From Chlorocebus sabaeus (taxonomy: Eukaryota > Chordata > Mammalia > Primates > Cercopithecidae): a stretch of DNA of 64,000 nucleotides. Where the stretch lies: contig NC_132917.1 in NCBI RefSeq assembly GCF_047675955.1, positions 11,855,887-11,919,886 of the forward strand, written 5' to 3'. A program made the translations under genes and the position numbers. The first letter of the stretch is position 1. The number at the start of each line of letters is the position of its first letter. Of this stretch, positions 33,678 through 44,587 are shown in pieces. The notes under the pieces are model-generated. The model was not told the DNA's origin and made no database searches. It worked only from the letters and a program-made list of their open reading frames with translations.

Positions 33678-34076
33678 GCACCAATCAGCACTCTGTATCT
33701 AGCTAATCTGGTGAGGACTTGGAGAACTTTTATGTCTAACTGGAGGATCCTAAATACACCAATTAGCACTCTGTGTCTAGTTCAGGGTTTGTGAAAACAG
33801 CAATCAGTACTCTGTGTCAAGCTCAAGGATTGTAAATACACCAATTGGTACTCTGTAACTAGTTAACTCTGTGTCTAGCTAACCTGGTGGGGACTTGGAG
33901 AACTTTTCTGTCTAGCACTTTGTGTCTGGCTCAAGGATTGTAAATGCACCAATCAGCACTCTGTGTCTAGCTCAAGAACTGTAAACGCACCAATCAGCAC
34001 TCTGTCAAAAGGGACCAATCAGCTCTCTGTAAAATAGACCAATCAGCTCTCTGTAAAATGGACCAATCAGCAGGAT
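33678..34076 (+). promoter_or_regulatory. CCAAT-box array in LTR12 U3
   Basis: Repeated 'accaatcagcactctgtgtc'-type units place CCAAT boxes at 33681, 33759, 33841, 33949, 33990, 34015, 34039 and 34063, with one decayed box (GCAAT) near 33800. The last three sit in a short tandem of 'ccaatcagctctctgtaaaa'. NF-Y binds such CCAAT arrays in LTR12. The array lies just upstream of the presumed core promoter. Confidence 0.85.
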
Positions 34077-34177
34077 GTGGGTGGGGTCAGATGAAGGAAT
34101 AGAGGCAGGCTGCCCGAGACACCAGTGGCAACCAGTTCGGGGGTTCTGCACTGTTGAAGCTGTGTTGTTTTGCTCTC

Positions 34178-34200
34178 TGCAATAAAGCTTGGTGCTGCTT
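34178..34200 (+). promoter_or_regulatory. LTR12 core promoter / polyadenylation motif
   Basis: 'tgcaataaagcttggtgctg' contains AATAAA at 34181-34186. In HERV9 LTRs this motif serves as the TATA-like element for initiation a short way downstream and can also act as a polyadenylation signal. The R/U5 part follows. Confidence 0.6.
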
Positions 34201-34536
34201 GCTCTTTGGGTCCACCTTGCATTTATGAGCTGTAACACCACAAAAGTCTGTAGCTTTAATTCTGAAGCCGAGATCACGAACCCACCAACCCACTGGGAAG
34301 AACAACTTGAGACGCGTTGCATTCAAGAGGTGTAACACTCACCATGAAGGTGTGCAGCTTCACTCCTGACAGTGAGACGACGAACCCACTAGAAGGAAGA
34401 AGCCCCAGACACATCTGAACGTCTGAAGGGACGAACTCCGGCCACACCATTTTTAAGACCTGTAACACTCAGCGCGAGGGTCTGCGGCTTCATTCTTGAA
34501 TTTAGTGAGACCAACAACCCACCAATTCCGGACACA

Positions 34537-35015
34537 GTAGTACTCTGAAAGGTTGAACTGCTGTGTAAGGCAGGATGTGTGTGCTCTTGTCCCCGTGTTC
34601 TCCCCTTTTTCTGTGCAGACAATGGGACTGTACTCTGGGATTTTTTGCAGCTTGGTGTGGCTACTGGCCTGAGTTTGGGCTGGTGTAATGTGAGCAGAAG
34701 TGACCCGTGTAGATGTACTTTGGGCCTCCTGGGAAGCAGCTTCTGAACTAGAGATCGCATTCAGGTTCATCCTGGAGTGCTCTTGAGATTCAGACGAACT
34801 GCAGGGAAAAAAAGGAAGCAGGTGGGTGGAGAGAGAAGTTAGTCTGTGATGACTGAGTGATGGTGACTCAGCTGTGGCCTCAACTGACCTGGCAGAACTC
34901 AAGCTGGGATGGCTCTTCTGCACTAGGGTGCGGGATAGGGTGAGGGAGCTGGGCCTTTTAGACACCTGTGTTGACCAGTCATCTGCCCTAGAAACGGGAT
35001 AAGACCTTGTGTGAG
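34537..35015. other. Unassigned DNA with a long minus-strand frame
   Basis: A 170-codon minus-strand frame (34453-34965) runs from unique DNA into the LTR12 end. It is rich in Ser, Thr and Gln with no domain. Because it uses LTR sequence for its C-terminus, I take it as chance. Confidence 0.4.
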
Positions 35016-35375
35016 GCTGAACTCCCTTCAGCCCACAGCATTTCTGAAAGGTGATTTAAGGTAAAGAGCTTCCAGCAATACTCCTATTGATTGAGGAAGT
35101 CAGCCCTTCAGCCTGATGGGGAGACTGGGTGGCATATCACAATGTCTACTACATGCCCCACTTGCAGCCCTGGTTCATAAAAACCTTGTATATATAATTC
35201 TTACCTCATTTACTTTCTGATTGAGGAGAATTCCAAGGACCTAGAGGATGTTGGAACCACAAGATGAAAGCATCCTGGAACCCTGAGTGACTGCCTGGAG
35301 CGGAGCTCCCCAGACCGAAGTGTTGAAATGAATAACAAGCAAACCCTTCCTGTGTTGCTAAGTCACAGAAATTTT
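35016..35375 (+). mobile_element. Possible ancient LTR-like repeat cut by an Alu
   Basis: 'ttggaaccacaagatgaaag', 'gagtgactgcctggagcgga' and 'ttgctaagtcacagaaattt' resemble the 3' half of mammalian LTRs. The family is not assigned. Confidence 0.4.
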
Positions 35376-35393
35376 GGGTGTGTGACTCACAAC

Positions 35394-35662
35394 TTTTTTC
35401 TTCTTTTTTGAGACAAGTCTTGGTCTGTCTCCCAGACTGGAGTGCAGTGGTACAAGCTCGGGTCACTGCAGGCTCCACCTCTGGGGTTCAAGCAATTCTC
35501 CTGAGTAGCTGAGATTACAGGTGCAACATGACTGGCTAATTTTTACATTTTTAGTAAAGGTGGGGTTTCAGCATGTTGGCCAGGCTGGTCTCGAACTCCT
35601 GGCCTCAGGTGATCCGCCTGCCTTGGTGTTGGGATTAAAGACATGAGCTACTGCACCTGGCT
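35394..35662 (-). mobile_element. Alu (older), antisense, with an 18-base TSD
   Basis: Reversed Alu with two internal deletions. TSD 'gggtgtgtgactcacaac' at 35376-35393; its partner at 35663-35680 differs at one position. Confidence 0.94.
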
Positions 35663-35680
35663 GGGTGTGTGACTCTCAAC

Positions 35681-36289
35681 AGTCAGCTTACTTTAATACA
35701 GGCAGAAAGACAAAGATGCTGAGGCGATCAGTGAGAGGAAAATTGGGGGCCTGTAGAGTTCTAGTATAATTTGAGATAGGGTAGTTGTATACTCATGGCT
35801 GGACACAGAGTGCTAGAGAGAAAAGAGATGTGGATTCTGCTCTCCGATGCTGCCTGTACACAAACATCCCAGGCATGGTAAGGGCACCCAGGCATCTGCA
35901 TGGTAGAGCAACTGAAGATAACAGCTCGAGTCTGGTTGCCCGGCTTTATACCCAGCCCCATCTCTTGCTTGCCTTACTGTTTTGGGCCAGTTTTGAAATC
36001 GCCTGTGGCTCAGGCAGAGGTGAGAGAGCTCACTGAGCCAGGTCAGAGCATTCTGGGGGCTCCACGCTTCCTGGCATGGGCTTATCCAGGCAGGCGAAGG
36101 GAGAGGGTAGAGATCCCTCTCAGGTCATGTTGGGGTAAGTTGCATAATAAAGGTTTAGCCAGAGCTTCTGGGTCTCAGATTCCCCAAGAGGAGCAGGAGG
36201 AAGAAATTCACCCACATCACTTTCTAGAGCTTTGCCATCCCACTGCCTGTAGCGCTGGGTGGCTAGTGTGGCAAATGGGAGATGAGGAG
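35681..36289. other. Unassigned DNA
   Basis: No recognised repeat. A 133-codon plus frame (35900-36301) overlaps an 83-codon frame and has no domain. Confidence 0.35.
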
Positions 36290-36650
36290 GGACCATTCTG
36301 AGCTCGGAGGCTCCTAAGTGCCGTGCCATGAGTTTGGTCTTTATTGCGCAGACAAAGGGAAGACAGTCAGTAGCAGTGAGAAGAGCTGCTCCATCTAGTT
36401 TGTGGTTTCTTAGAGCCAGAAAGGTGACAGCTGGGTGGCAGGTGACCTGAAACAGAGTAAGTTTATGGAGGGCAGTGAGTCAAGGTGGAGGGACGTGATG
36501 AGGGCTTACAGCAAAGCACCAAAGTTGCAGAAATGCAGATCGGCATGAGAGATTGCAGGTGAGGGACAGTGGGAACAGCAGCTGATTTCAGGAGCTGGGA
36601 GGAGGTGTAGAGAGTGAGTGAGGGCAAGTCCAGGGTTATTAGGGAGGGAA
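36290..36650 (-). mobile_element. L2 body fragment
   Basis: 'gagtttggtctttattgcgc' and later 'gatttcaggagctgggagg' with 'gagagtgagtgagggcaagt' follow the reversed L2 body. Highly diverged. Confidence 0.5.
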
Positions 36651-37044
36651 ATTGCACAGCATCTTCTGTGCCTCCATCAGGACGCAGGCTGTGCTTTTCT
36701 CTATTCTGCGCTGGCAGTGCTGTGTGGAGCAAGTGGTGGCCGGATTGGATGAATCACACAACTGTCACACAGCCTTTCCTAGCCATCTCTTACTGTCTCC
36801 TGCTTCCACGGCCACCATGTCAGCACATCAGTTCTTTGTCTCTACTGAAGTTTCAGTTCATGAGCCCACCTGGCTGAGCCTCCTGGAATTCTAGCAAATA
36901 CTCAAAATGCCACAGCTTCCTTGGCTTCTGTCCAAGTGCTGCTCCTGGTGGTCTGGGTGGGTGCTTCTGTTAAAGTAGACTGTCTTGTGGTGAGTAAAGG
37001 GCACTAACCAGAGCTGCCAGGCAGAGACCCAGGCCAGGTCTAGG
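36651..37044. other. Unassigned DNA
   Basis: No repeat or gene recognised. Short overlapping frames only. Confidence 0.35.
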
Positions 37045-37229
37045 GTCACCAGATTTAGCAGATAAAAAATCTGGGATGCCCCAGTTGTATCTGAACTTCG
37101 AATTTCGGATAAAAAATAAATACATTTGTAGCATGGATATGTGTTGGATATTGCATGGTTCATACTTATTTGTGGGAAATCTGAAATTCAAATTTAATTG
37201 ACTGTCTCCTGTTTTATGTGGGAAGTCTC
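37045..37229. mobile_element. MER53-like palindromic DNA transposon
   Basis: The left half 'agggtcaccagatttagcag ... gaacttcgaatttcggata' is mirrored by the right half 'ctgaaattcaaatttaattg ... gtctcctgg', giving one long imperfect hairpin. This fits MER53, a short palindromic non-autonomous element, although I cannot verify the family name. Confidence 0.7.
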
Positions 37230-37867
37230 CTGGGTTGCTCATGGTCTGGTTTGGCCGGTTAGAGGGAGCTTTGCTGAGGGTGGTGCTTCTTACGGTATCG
37301 AGGAGCAGCTCTGCCTACTCTAAGAGAGGGAGCTGCAACCCCCACGCTGGCCCAGCCCTGGGTTCATCCTACTAGCGATTCCATCATACTTTCTTTAATT
37401 CATAAAACTCACCAGCAAAGCAATGACAACTAGGGGGCAGGGGCGAGGGTGCCGGTTGGCAGCCGGGCCCTCATCCATCATGCTGCCACTAACAAGGCTT
37501 GCTAACAGACCGTTGCTGTTCTAGCACATTAATGATCATTATGGCCCTAATGAAGATTTGTGATGCTGCTGGAAGAGGCTTCCAGCCCATTGTTGTCTCA
37601 GGCAGATGGGGAGGGGGTGCCTTGGGGAGTTGTTGATGGGAAGGGAGGTTCTGGGGACTGGAGGAGCTGGGAAGGATGAGTGGCAAGGGGTAGAGAAGAG
37701 AGTGTAAGCTGGAGAGGTGAGGGCTGAGGCTGAGGGGAGAGCTGCAGTGGAGGGGGGATAAGGTGTCTGCGACTGGAGTCTGGGGCCATCCAGACAAGGG
37801 AGTAGATGGAATAGCAAGAGGTCGGAAAGACAGCAAGAAGTTAGCAGATGGGGGTTGCAAGTTTCCC
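37230..37867. other. Unassigned DNA, part purine-rich
   Basis: 37260-37570 is single-copy-like and includes a homeodomain-site-like cluster near 37528-37556 ('cattaatgatcattatgg'). 37608-37760 is G/A-rich on the plus strand. Pro/Ser frames opposite the purine-rich stretch are compositional shadows. Confidence 0.4.
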
Positions 37868-38305
37868 GGGACTGTTGGAACAAATTACCACAAACTTGGG
37901 GCTTCAAACAACAGAAATGTCTTCTCTCACAGCTCTGGCGGCTAGCAGTCTGAAATCGGTTTCACTGAGCAGAAAATGAAATTAAGTATGAGTAGGACTG
38001 TGCTCCCTCCAGAGGTTGTAGGGGAGAATTCATTCCCTGTGTCTCCCAGTTGCTGGGGGCTCCAGGCATTCCTTGGCTGATGGCTCCACTACTCCATTCT
38101 GTGCCTCCCTTGTCCCAAGACTCCTACTGCTGTTCTCCAGTAAGGACACCTGTGAGTGCACTTAGGTGATACTCACAGGGCTGGGCCGTGATAATCCAGC
38201 ATGAGCTCCTCCTCCTCTAAACTTAATCCTATCTTTTGCTATATTAAGTATTATTCTCTGGTCCAGGTATTAGAATGTGGACATATCTTTTTGGGGGCTG
38301 CTACC
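37868..38305 (-). mobile_element. MLT1-like ERVL-MaLR LTR, minus strand
   Basis: 'gttggaacaaattaccacaa', 'ttcaaacaacagaaatgtct', 'tctcacagctctggcggcta' and the end 'gacatatctttttgggggct' follow the reversed MLT1 LTR. Old and indel-rich. No TSD readable. Confidence 0.7.
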
Positions 38306-38479
38306 AGGTGTGAGGAAGGTCTGAGCATCATGCCAGGGTAGGGAAGGTTCCTTCAGGGACTCACTTGGAACACTTGCCCCAGTTTTCATTCCCTTCCCCT
38401 TACTCTAGTACCTTGAAGCCAAGGCAGAGTCATGCACATGTCTCCATGGGGGCAGGTGTGTGCCCTGCAGTGGGGGAAC

Positions 38480-38635
38480 ACTGAGTTGGGTGGGAGTCCC
38501 AGCTCTGCCTTTGATCCACCTTGTGACCTTGTGCTGGTCGTGCCTCCTCTTTGAGACTGTCTCACCTGCTGCAAATGAGGATGTTGAATTGCATGATCTC
38601 TAAGGGTCTTTCTAGCCTAGAGACCAGTTGATGAA
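38480..38635 (+). mobile_element. MIR fragment
   Basis: 'ggagtcccagctctgccttt' and 'ccttgtgaccttgtgctgg' are MIR sense motifs, then 'gcaaatgaggatgttgaa'. Confidence 0.7.
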
Positions 38636-38637
38636 CT

Positions 38638-38735
38638 CCAATCTCATTTTATACTGGAGAAACTGAAGTCCATGGAAATTGAACCTCAAGTCTCTAAGGA
38701 CATAGAGCCCAATTCAGGCTGTCGTTCACAGTGGG
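38638..38735 (-). mobile_element. MIR fragment
   Basis: 'tctcattttatactggagaa' and 'actgaagtccatggaaatt' are reversed MIR core motifs. Confidence 0.55.
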
Positions 38736-38884
38736 TTTTTGGTTTGAGCTCACAGCCTACTCTGAGCAGCTTTTTCTAATTCAGAACCAAGGTCATAATT
38801 CAATCTGTGATTGATCTCATAGCTAAGTGGATTTTGCTTAAGCCATGCCCTGACTTAGTATCATGGCACAAACCTAGATCAATA

Positions 38885-39070
38885 GAGAAGCAGCTGCAGT
38901 GCAATGAAATTAGACAGATTGGGCTCTGTGTGACCCTGGGCAAGTCACTTAACATTTCCCAATCTCAGTGTCCTCATTAGAAAAATAAAGATATTTTGAA
39001 GGCTATTGATTTATGAGAATTAGAAATAAATAAATGCAAAATGCTCCGTAGGATGTTTGGTATATGTGTG
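38885..39070 (+). mobile_element. MIR fragment
   Basis: 'tctgtgtgaccctgggcaag', 'tcacttaacatttcccaatc' and 'cagtgtcctcattagaaaaa' are in MIR sense order. Confidence 0.75.
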
Positions 39071-39169
39071 GGGTCAGCAAAGGGTAACTCTTTACCACTG
39101 GAGGGCTTCCTCTAAGGTCTCTCCTATTTCTCTCCCCTTATTCTCTCTGTTCTAGCTCTGGCCCCACCT

Positions 39170-39545
39170 CCCTGCTATTCCTGGAATGTGCTCATTCTGC
39201 TCTTGTCCTAGGCCCTGGAGCTCAGTCCCCTCTGCCCAGAGCATCCTTCTCCCAAATAGACACACAGCTCAGGTTCACTTCTCCCTTCCCTTGGGCATTC
39301 ACAGCCAAGTCACCTTCTTAGACTTTTTTAGCACCCTTTCCTGCTTTGTTTTTCTTCCTGGAAGGTATCACTGTATAATTTATTCTATGTTTTACATACT
39401 TTGTAAATTGCCTGTTCCCCTTTTTCAACTATAAGCTTCATGAGGTCAGGGATTCTAGCTTATTTTAATCACTGCTGAATTCCCAGTTGAAACAGTGCCT
39501 GGCCCACAATAGGCACTAAAAAATATTTGTTGAATGAATGAATGA
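39170..39545 (+). mobile_element. L2 3'-end fragment
   Basis: 'aagcttcatgaggtcaggga', 'acagtgcctggcccacaata' and the terminal 'tgttgaatgaatgaatgag' form a clear L2 3' end in sense orientation. Confidence 0.85.
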
Positions 39546-40549
39546 GTGAGAGTGAAGGAAAATGCCTTCAAGCATTTTCCTGTAAAACCAGCCATGGAGA
39601 GTGAAGAGTACATCAACAAATCCCTTGAAATGATTTTGTTTTTTAAAGGAATGAGACTTAATTGCAGTGTACAGTTTGCAAACTGGGAGTGGCAGCTTTT
39701 GGAACACAACAGAAGGACATTGTGGGAGAACAAAGAGGGGGGGCGGCCTCTTATAGAAAATATTCCTGCCCAGGTTCCCACTCTGGTTCACTATGCAAAA
39801 GAAGGATGCAAACTTGTTTGGTTCTGATTGGCTGACACAGGTCACAGTCTGTTGGTTAGGTATAGTAGGCAAACTGGGATTTTCCAGCACCTTTGATGCA
39901 GGCAGCATGAGCAGGAACAGACAGCTATGAAAGTCTCAAAGTTGCTTAAAGATGTGACGAGAGTACATGCCTGACCTCTTATCAACAAATGGCTGCTTGT
40001 CTCTCATTTGAATTTAGGCCCGTTTAGCTACTTAGGATCCATCTGGAGGGACTGGCTGTTGTAGGGTTTACAAGGAGGAGTTGAGTTACCACTTAGGAGG
40101 CTGCAACTATCAGGGAACAGCTGATGGTGGGGACTTGGAGTGGGGCTGGTGGCGGAGGGGGTGGGATGTGGGTACACTTGAGGGATCTTTTGAAGGTAGA
40201 GATACTAAGATGTGCTGATGTGTGAGCTGTAGGAGGATGCCAAGGTTGCCTGGAGCCTGTGGTGGTTCTACTGACTGAGCTGGAGGTGACTGGGGAGGGG
40301 AGAACCAGGTTCATGATGTCTATGTCCGGTGGCCTTTTCAATGAGGGAGACATGGAGGAAAATGAACTCTACCAGCATTTACAGAAGTTGCATTCTACTT
40401 CAACCTTGAGGATGGGTTCAGTTTGACTTAAAGCCATGCCCTGACTTCAGCTTTCTGGGCTGGAAAGTCTTCCACTTTAGAGCAAGAGTTGGGCGAATGG
40501 AGCCCACCTGGGGTCTTGGGCAGGCAGTGTGACCATGGAAAAGGCTTGG
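39546..40549. other. Unassigned single-copy-like DNA
   Basis: No repeat assigned. 40130-40280 is G-rich. Minus-strand frames opposite 39455-39908 overlap each other and end in L2. Confidence 0.35.
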
Positions 40550-40755
40550 TTTTGGAGTGAGATAAATTTGTGCTGAAATCCAACCCTTGCCATTGGCTAG
40601 TTAATTTCATCGGACTCAATTTCCTCCTCTCTAGAATGAGGTGGTAATTCAACCTCGCAAAAATGCTGTGCATTTCAAGCAATATAACATCTCTGAGTGC
40701 CAAACCCTGTGCCAGGCACATAGCAGTACAATCAATAAATGCTCATTTTCTCTCC
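40550..40755 (+). mobile_element. MIR fragment
   Basis: 'tttcctcctctctagaatga', then 'ccctgtgccaggcacatag' and 'caatcaataaatgctcat' follow MIR sense order. Confidence 0.7.
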
Positions 40756-41454
40756 CTGGCCCCCTGGCCCCTGCAGTACACTAACATCATGATTTCACAG
40801 TTCCCAGCAGCAGCCACTTCTAAGCAGATAGAATTGCAATACATTATGAAGCATCTCACACTCTTTACCTGTGTGTATCTCAGAAACTCACTATTTCAGT
40901 GCAAATATGCTACATGGATTATTTTGAAAAGGCCATTCAATAATATCTATCAAGTGACAACATTGAAAGGAAGATCTATTGCTGTATTATACAGAGAGAA
41001 TAAAAATTAATCTCTTCTTTCTCTGCCATTACCTTTCTCTTAGATTTCTCACACCAGGTGTTCAAATCCCAGAGAGAAAACTTCCTGTTTTCAGTCTGAC
41101 ATTTTCAAACATGTTGATACATACCGGATGGAGTGATTCTGCAGAAGATGGTGCCACTCACAGCTCCAACCTGAGTGAAGTAGCTCCCTGAATTCTATTT
41201 ATGTCATAATGAATATATTCAACTTAATTTTGTCGAAGACTTCATAGGTGCACCTGCAACTAAGAGTGCAGTATGGATCTGGAGTGATTCTGAAATTTTC
41301 TTTCCGCAAAAATAATTTTGGCAGCTTGGGATCAATATCTTCCTCCCATATGTTTCATATTCTCTATAAAGTGTAATTGAAGACACCCTTCTCAACAGTA
41401 CTTCTCAGTATGAGTACATTCAGAAATTCTAAATAGGTAATTTGAAAAGGAAGG
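40756..41454. other. Unassigned DNA
   Basis: AT-rich with no recognised repeat. The plus frame 40663-41010 begins in a MIR and has no domain. Confidence 0.35.
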
Positions 41455-41695
41455 AAACTAACATTTGGCGAGCGTCTTCCATGACATGCCAGGGCTGTGT
41501 GTTATGCACCTTTGCATATGTCATTTCATTTAATCTGCACAACAATGTGAGAACAACGATGTCAAGCTTACTTTTGCAGGACAGGAGACTGAGGCTCAGA
41601 GAGGTTAAAATACTTGCCTAATATCACACAGTCATTAGTGGTAGAGCCAGGATCGGAAGCCAATGTTGTCTGACTCCAGAGCTTGCTCTGTTGTG
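41455..41695 (-). mobile_element. MIR element, nearly complete
   Basis: Reversed MIR throughout: 'tgtcatttcatttaatctgc', 'actgaggctcagagaggtta', 'aagccaatgttgtctgactc'. One of the best-preserved MIRs here. Confidence 0.85.
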
Positions 41696-42889
41696 TGTAC
41701 TCTCATCACTCCATCTCTAATTCTCCACCCCTCCCAATCCCCAGCCTCTCCTTATTGAGAACACGGACTAAATCTTTGGGGGAAAATCCAAACGCTGACA
41801 CCAGATCTAGAAAGAGCTTTCTTGGCCTGGACTTTGAAAGAACATTTTTGGCCCAAACATACACTTGGACCACATCTATTTCATCTTTAGTTAATTGGCT
41901 TCAGTGTTCTCATTTCCTTGTGAGTAAACGGAAGCAAAGTTGGACAGGGATGTCCGTGATCTTGGACCGAAGGAGATTTTGACTTTATTCGAGGAAATCC
42001 TTGTCTTCCTCTAGGAGGTGAGAAGGAAGCGGTCCCAGCCCAGGGAGACGGATTCTTTCCTCTGCTGCTCTGACAGCCATCTCGGCAACTCTCCCGGCCA
42101 AACTCCCCAGGCTGTGCCGTGCCCCACTGTGTAGTTCCTGTTGGGGTAGGGTTTGGCTCCATGTCTCCTTCCACCCATTAATCTTCATTTTAGTTTGTTA
42201 CTTATGAAGATACATCTTGAAACACTCAAGAAGGGAAGGAGGAGTCCATCCCTGTCACAGACAGCATGCTTCAAGGATTGCTATTTCTTCAACCTGGCCA
42301 ACTTGGATGTCAAAGCGGACATCCTCTGGGAGGAAATGGCCTTGGAATTTTTCCTTGCTTTTCACTATGTCCCCCGTAGTGTTTGTCTAAAACAGCAAAC
42401 CCCATTGTATTATTGTGTCCATGACCAAGAGGACAGGGATGCCTTTTGTGTCCCTAGAGTTGGGGGATCCTTTACCTTGTGGTGACCCCAGTGACCATGG
42501 TTCCCACACTATGTGCCTCAGCCTGGCTGCCCTGTAATGTCCTCTTCCTGGAGCCAGTACATTTCCACTAAATCCAGCAAGCGTATGGGCAATTTCCTTG
42601 GTGGCATATAGTTATTACTCAGATTTTCAGACAAGGTTCTTGTCCTCAAGACCCACCCTACCCTCACAGCTTTGTTAAATGGATATTGCTACTGGTAGTT
42701 ACCTACCTAATTTTTTCCTGTGCTTCTGTTTTGGGGAAGGTCAGATAGGGGAGAGGTTCTGACCATTGGACAGCTGGTTGAAAGCATAAGCATTCCTTAG
42801 GAAATGGAGAACTCTTATCTTGAGGGAATAAGAATCCCGGTATAAGGCATTACCTAATTCTGACTTTCAGCAGGAAAATGGCTTCATGG
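41696..42889. other. Unassigned single-copy-like DNA
   Basis: No repeat recognised over about 1.2 kb. The plus frame 42153-42485 (110 codons) has no domain and overlaps opposite-strand frames upstream, so I do not call a gene. Confidence 0.35.
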
Positions 42890-43140
42890 GGGCCAGAAAA
42901 GAAGGGAAGCAACATTTACTGAGCTCCTACTATTCCATTGAGTCCTGTGTTCATGGCCTTTGCTATCTACTTTATTTACATTTACGTTATCTTAGTTAAT
43001 CTCTGGCAACCATAGATTTTTTTTTTTTTTTTTTTCCCCAAGGAAAATTCAGGCTCATGGAAGGTAGCAGAGGTAAATCTGGGATATAATTGCCAGATAG
43101 CCTCAGTTTCAAACTTTATGCTTTTTCTGTCATTATACAA
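42890..43140 (-). mobile_element. MIR with an expanded T run
   Basis: 'acatttactgagctcctact' to 'attcaggctcatggaaggta' is reversed MIR. A T run (43017-43035) replaces the usual ATTATTATCC region. Confidence 0.65.
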
Positions 43141-43304
43141 ATCTGATTTTTTTTTCTTTCCTTTTCCAGTTTTATATTTTAGGAAAGTTCAATTAATCTG
43201 TACTTGTTATAGAAAATTAGACTTACTTTTCTGTGGTTGCACTAAGTTGATTTATTGATTGCTGCAAATTAGAATAAGCCATTGGGATTTACATTACCTT
43301 GTTT

Positions 43305-43600
43305 ATTAATTCACCAAGGTTTATTGGGCACCTGCTGTTTTCAAGAAACTAAGAATAAAAAGTAAGATCTCATTACTTTTCTCAAACAGCCCAGAATATG
43401 GCCTCAGAGACAAATATGTAAACTGCAGTATATTAAGTGAACAGAGAAATGTGTATAATGGTATAGGATTATGAAATAGGAAGTGGTTAATTCTGGCCTG
43501 GAAAAGTCAGGGATGGCTGTGGTGACATTTTATTAGGTTTTAAAGAATAAATAGGAGTTTCCTAGACAAATAATTATTATTGAGAAGGATATTTACAACA
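43305..43600 (-). mobile_element. L2 fragment
   Basis: 'ggtttattgggcacctgctg' followed by 'gtcagggatggctgtggtga' is the reversed L2 3' region. Confidence 0.55.
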
Positions 43601-43828
43601 CATATGATGGTGTGAATTTTCAAATAGGATTATATATGAAGAAGCCAAGCAAAATCCATTGTTAGTCTACCAAGATGTTTCACAAGGCAGTCAGTATCAA
43701 GGAGACTTTTTCATGGTGTAAGGTCTGATCGTTAGCCTTGTTATAAGAGCAAGATTATGCTCCATTTCTTGGTGCAGACTCACATTAACCAAGCTCATAA
43801 GGCTGATGTAAAAACCACACTTCCAATG

Positions 43829-44584
43829 TGATATAGTTTGGATATTTGTCTCCACCCATATCTCATGTTGGATTGTAATCTCCAGTGTTGGAGGTGGGGC
43901 CTGGTGGAAGGTGTTTTGACCAAGAGAGTGAATCACTCATGAATAGCTTCAGCCATCCTCTTGGTGACAAGTGAGCTCTTGCTCTGAGTTCACATGAGAT
44001 CTGGTTGTTTAAAAGTATGTGACACCTCCCCCGACTCCTCTCTGTCTCCCTTGCCCCGTGACATGCGTGTTCCCCCTTTGCTTTCACCATGACTGTGAGC
44101 TTCCTAAGGCTTCATCAGAAGGTGAGAAGATGTCAGCACCATGCTTCCTGTAAAGCTTGCAGAATTGTGAGCCAATTAAACTTCTTTTCTCTTTCTTTTT
44201 CTTTTTCTTTTTTTTTGAGACAGAGTCTCGCTCTGTCGCCCAGGCTGGAGTGCAGTAGCCCGATCTCAGCTCACTGCAAGCTCTGCTTTCTGGGTTCTGG
44301 GTTCACACCATTCTCCTGCCTCAGCCTCCTGAGTAGCTGGGACCGCAGGCACCCACCACCACACCTGGCTAATTTTTTTTTATTTTGTATTTTTAGTAGA
44401 GTTGGGGTTTCACCGTGTTAGCCAGGATGGTTTTGATCTCCTGACCTCGTGATCCACCCGCTTCGGCCTCCCAAAGTGCTGAGATTACAGGCGTAAGCCA
44501 CTGCGCCCAGCCTAAACTTGTTTTCTTTATAAATTACCCAGTTTCAGGTATTTCTTTATAGCAGTGCAAAAACAGCATAATACA
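43829..44584 (+). mobile_element. MST-type ERVL-MaLR LTR with a nested AluY
   Basis: Starts 'tgatatagtttggatatttg', contains 'accatgactgtgagcttcct' and resumes after the Alu with 'ttctttataaattacccagt' to 'gcataataca'. 'caatg' at 43824-43828 and 44583-44587 is the likely five-base TSD. The AATTAAA near 44174-44180 lies at the usual polyadenylation position of these LTRs. It is more diverged than the MST/THE1 copy at 49.9 kb. Confidence 0.9.
44191..44512 (-). mobile_element. AluY-like element, antisense, inside the MST LTR
   Basis: A TTTC-rich tail, then reversed Alu with AluY-type wording. A local duplication 'tgggttctgggttc' lies at about 44291-44304. TSD 'taaacttcttttct' at 44177-44190; its partner at 44513-44526 differs at one base. 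Confidence 0.94.
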
Positions 44585-44587
44585 ATG

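Larger units (their letters stand above)
33000..34536 (+). mobile_element. LTR12-type (HERV9) solo LTR, about 1.54 kb
   Basis: Starts 'tgagaggtgacaatgtgcta' and ends 'ccaattccggacaca', both diagnostic of the LTR12 family of the endogenous retrovirus HERV9. Flanking four-base sites gtac (32996-32999) and gtag (34537-34540) agree at three positions. No viral genes are attached, so it is a solo LTR left by recombination between LTRs. The GC-rich U3 head (33000-33600) is the most CpG-rich part of the window. The length suggests LTR12C or a close subfamily. LTR12 copies are known to act as promoters or enhancers in testis and after histone-deacetylase inhibition; activity of this copy is inferred only. 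Confidence 0.95.

Noticed and set aside
33151..33702. 183-codon plus-strand open frame
   Set aside because: It lies wholly inside the GC-rich LTR12 head; several frames are open there because of composition. It matches no retroviral or cellular protein feature I recognise.
34453..34965. 170-codon minus-strand open frame
   Set aside because: Its C-terminus is antisense LTR12 sequence and the rest is Ser/Thr/Gln-rich with no domain, so a chance frame is more likely.
37489..37907. Overlapping Pro/Ser-rich minus-strand frames
   Set aside because: They lie opposite a G/A-rich stretch and overlap in several frames, a compositional effect.
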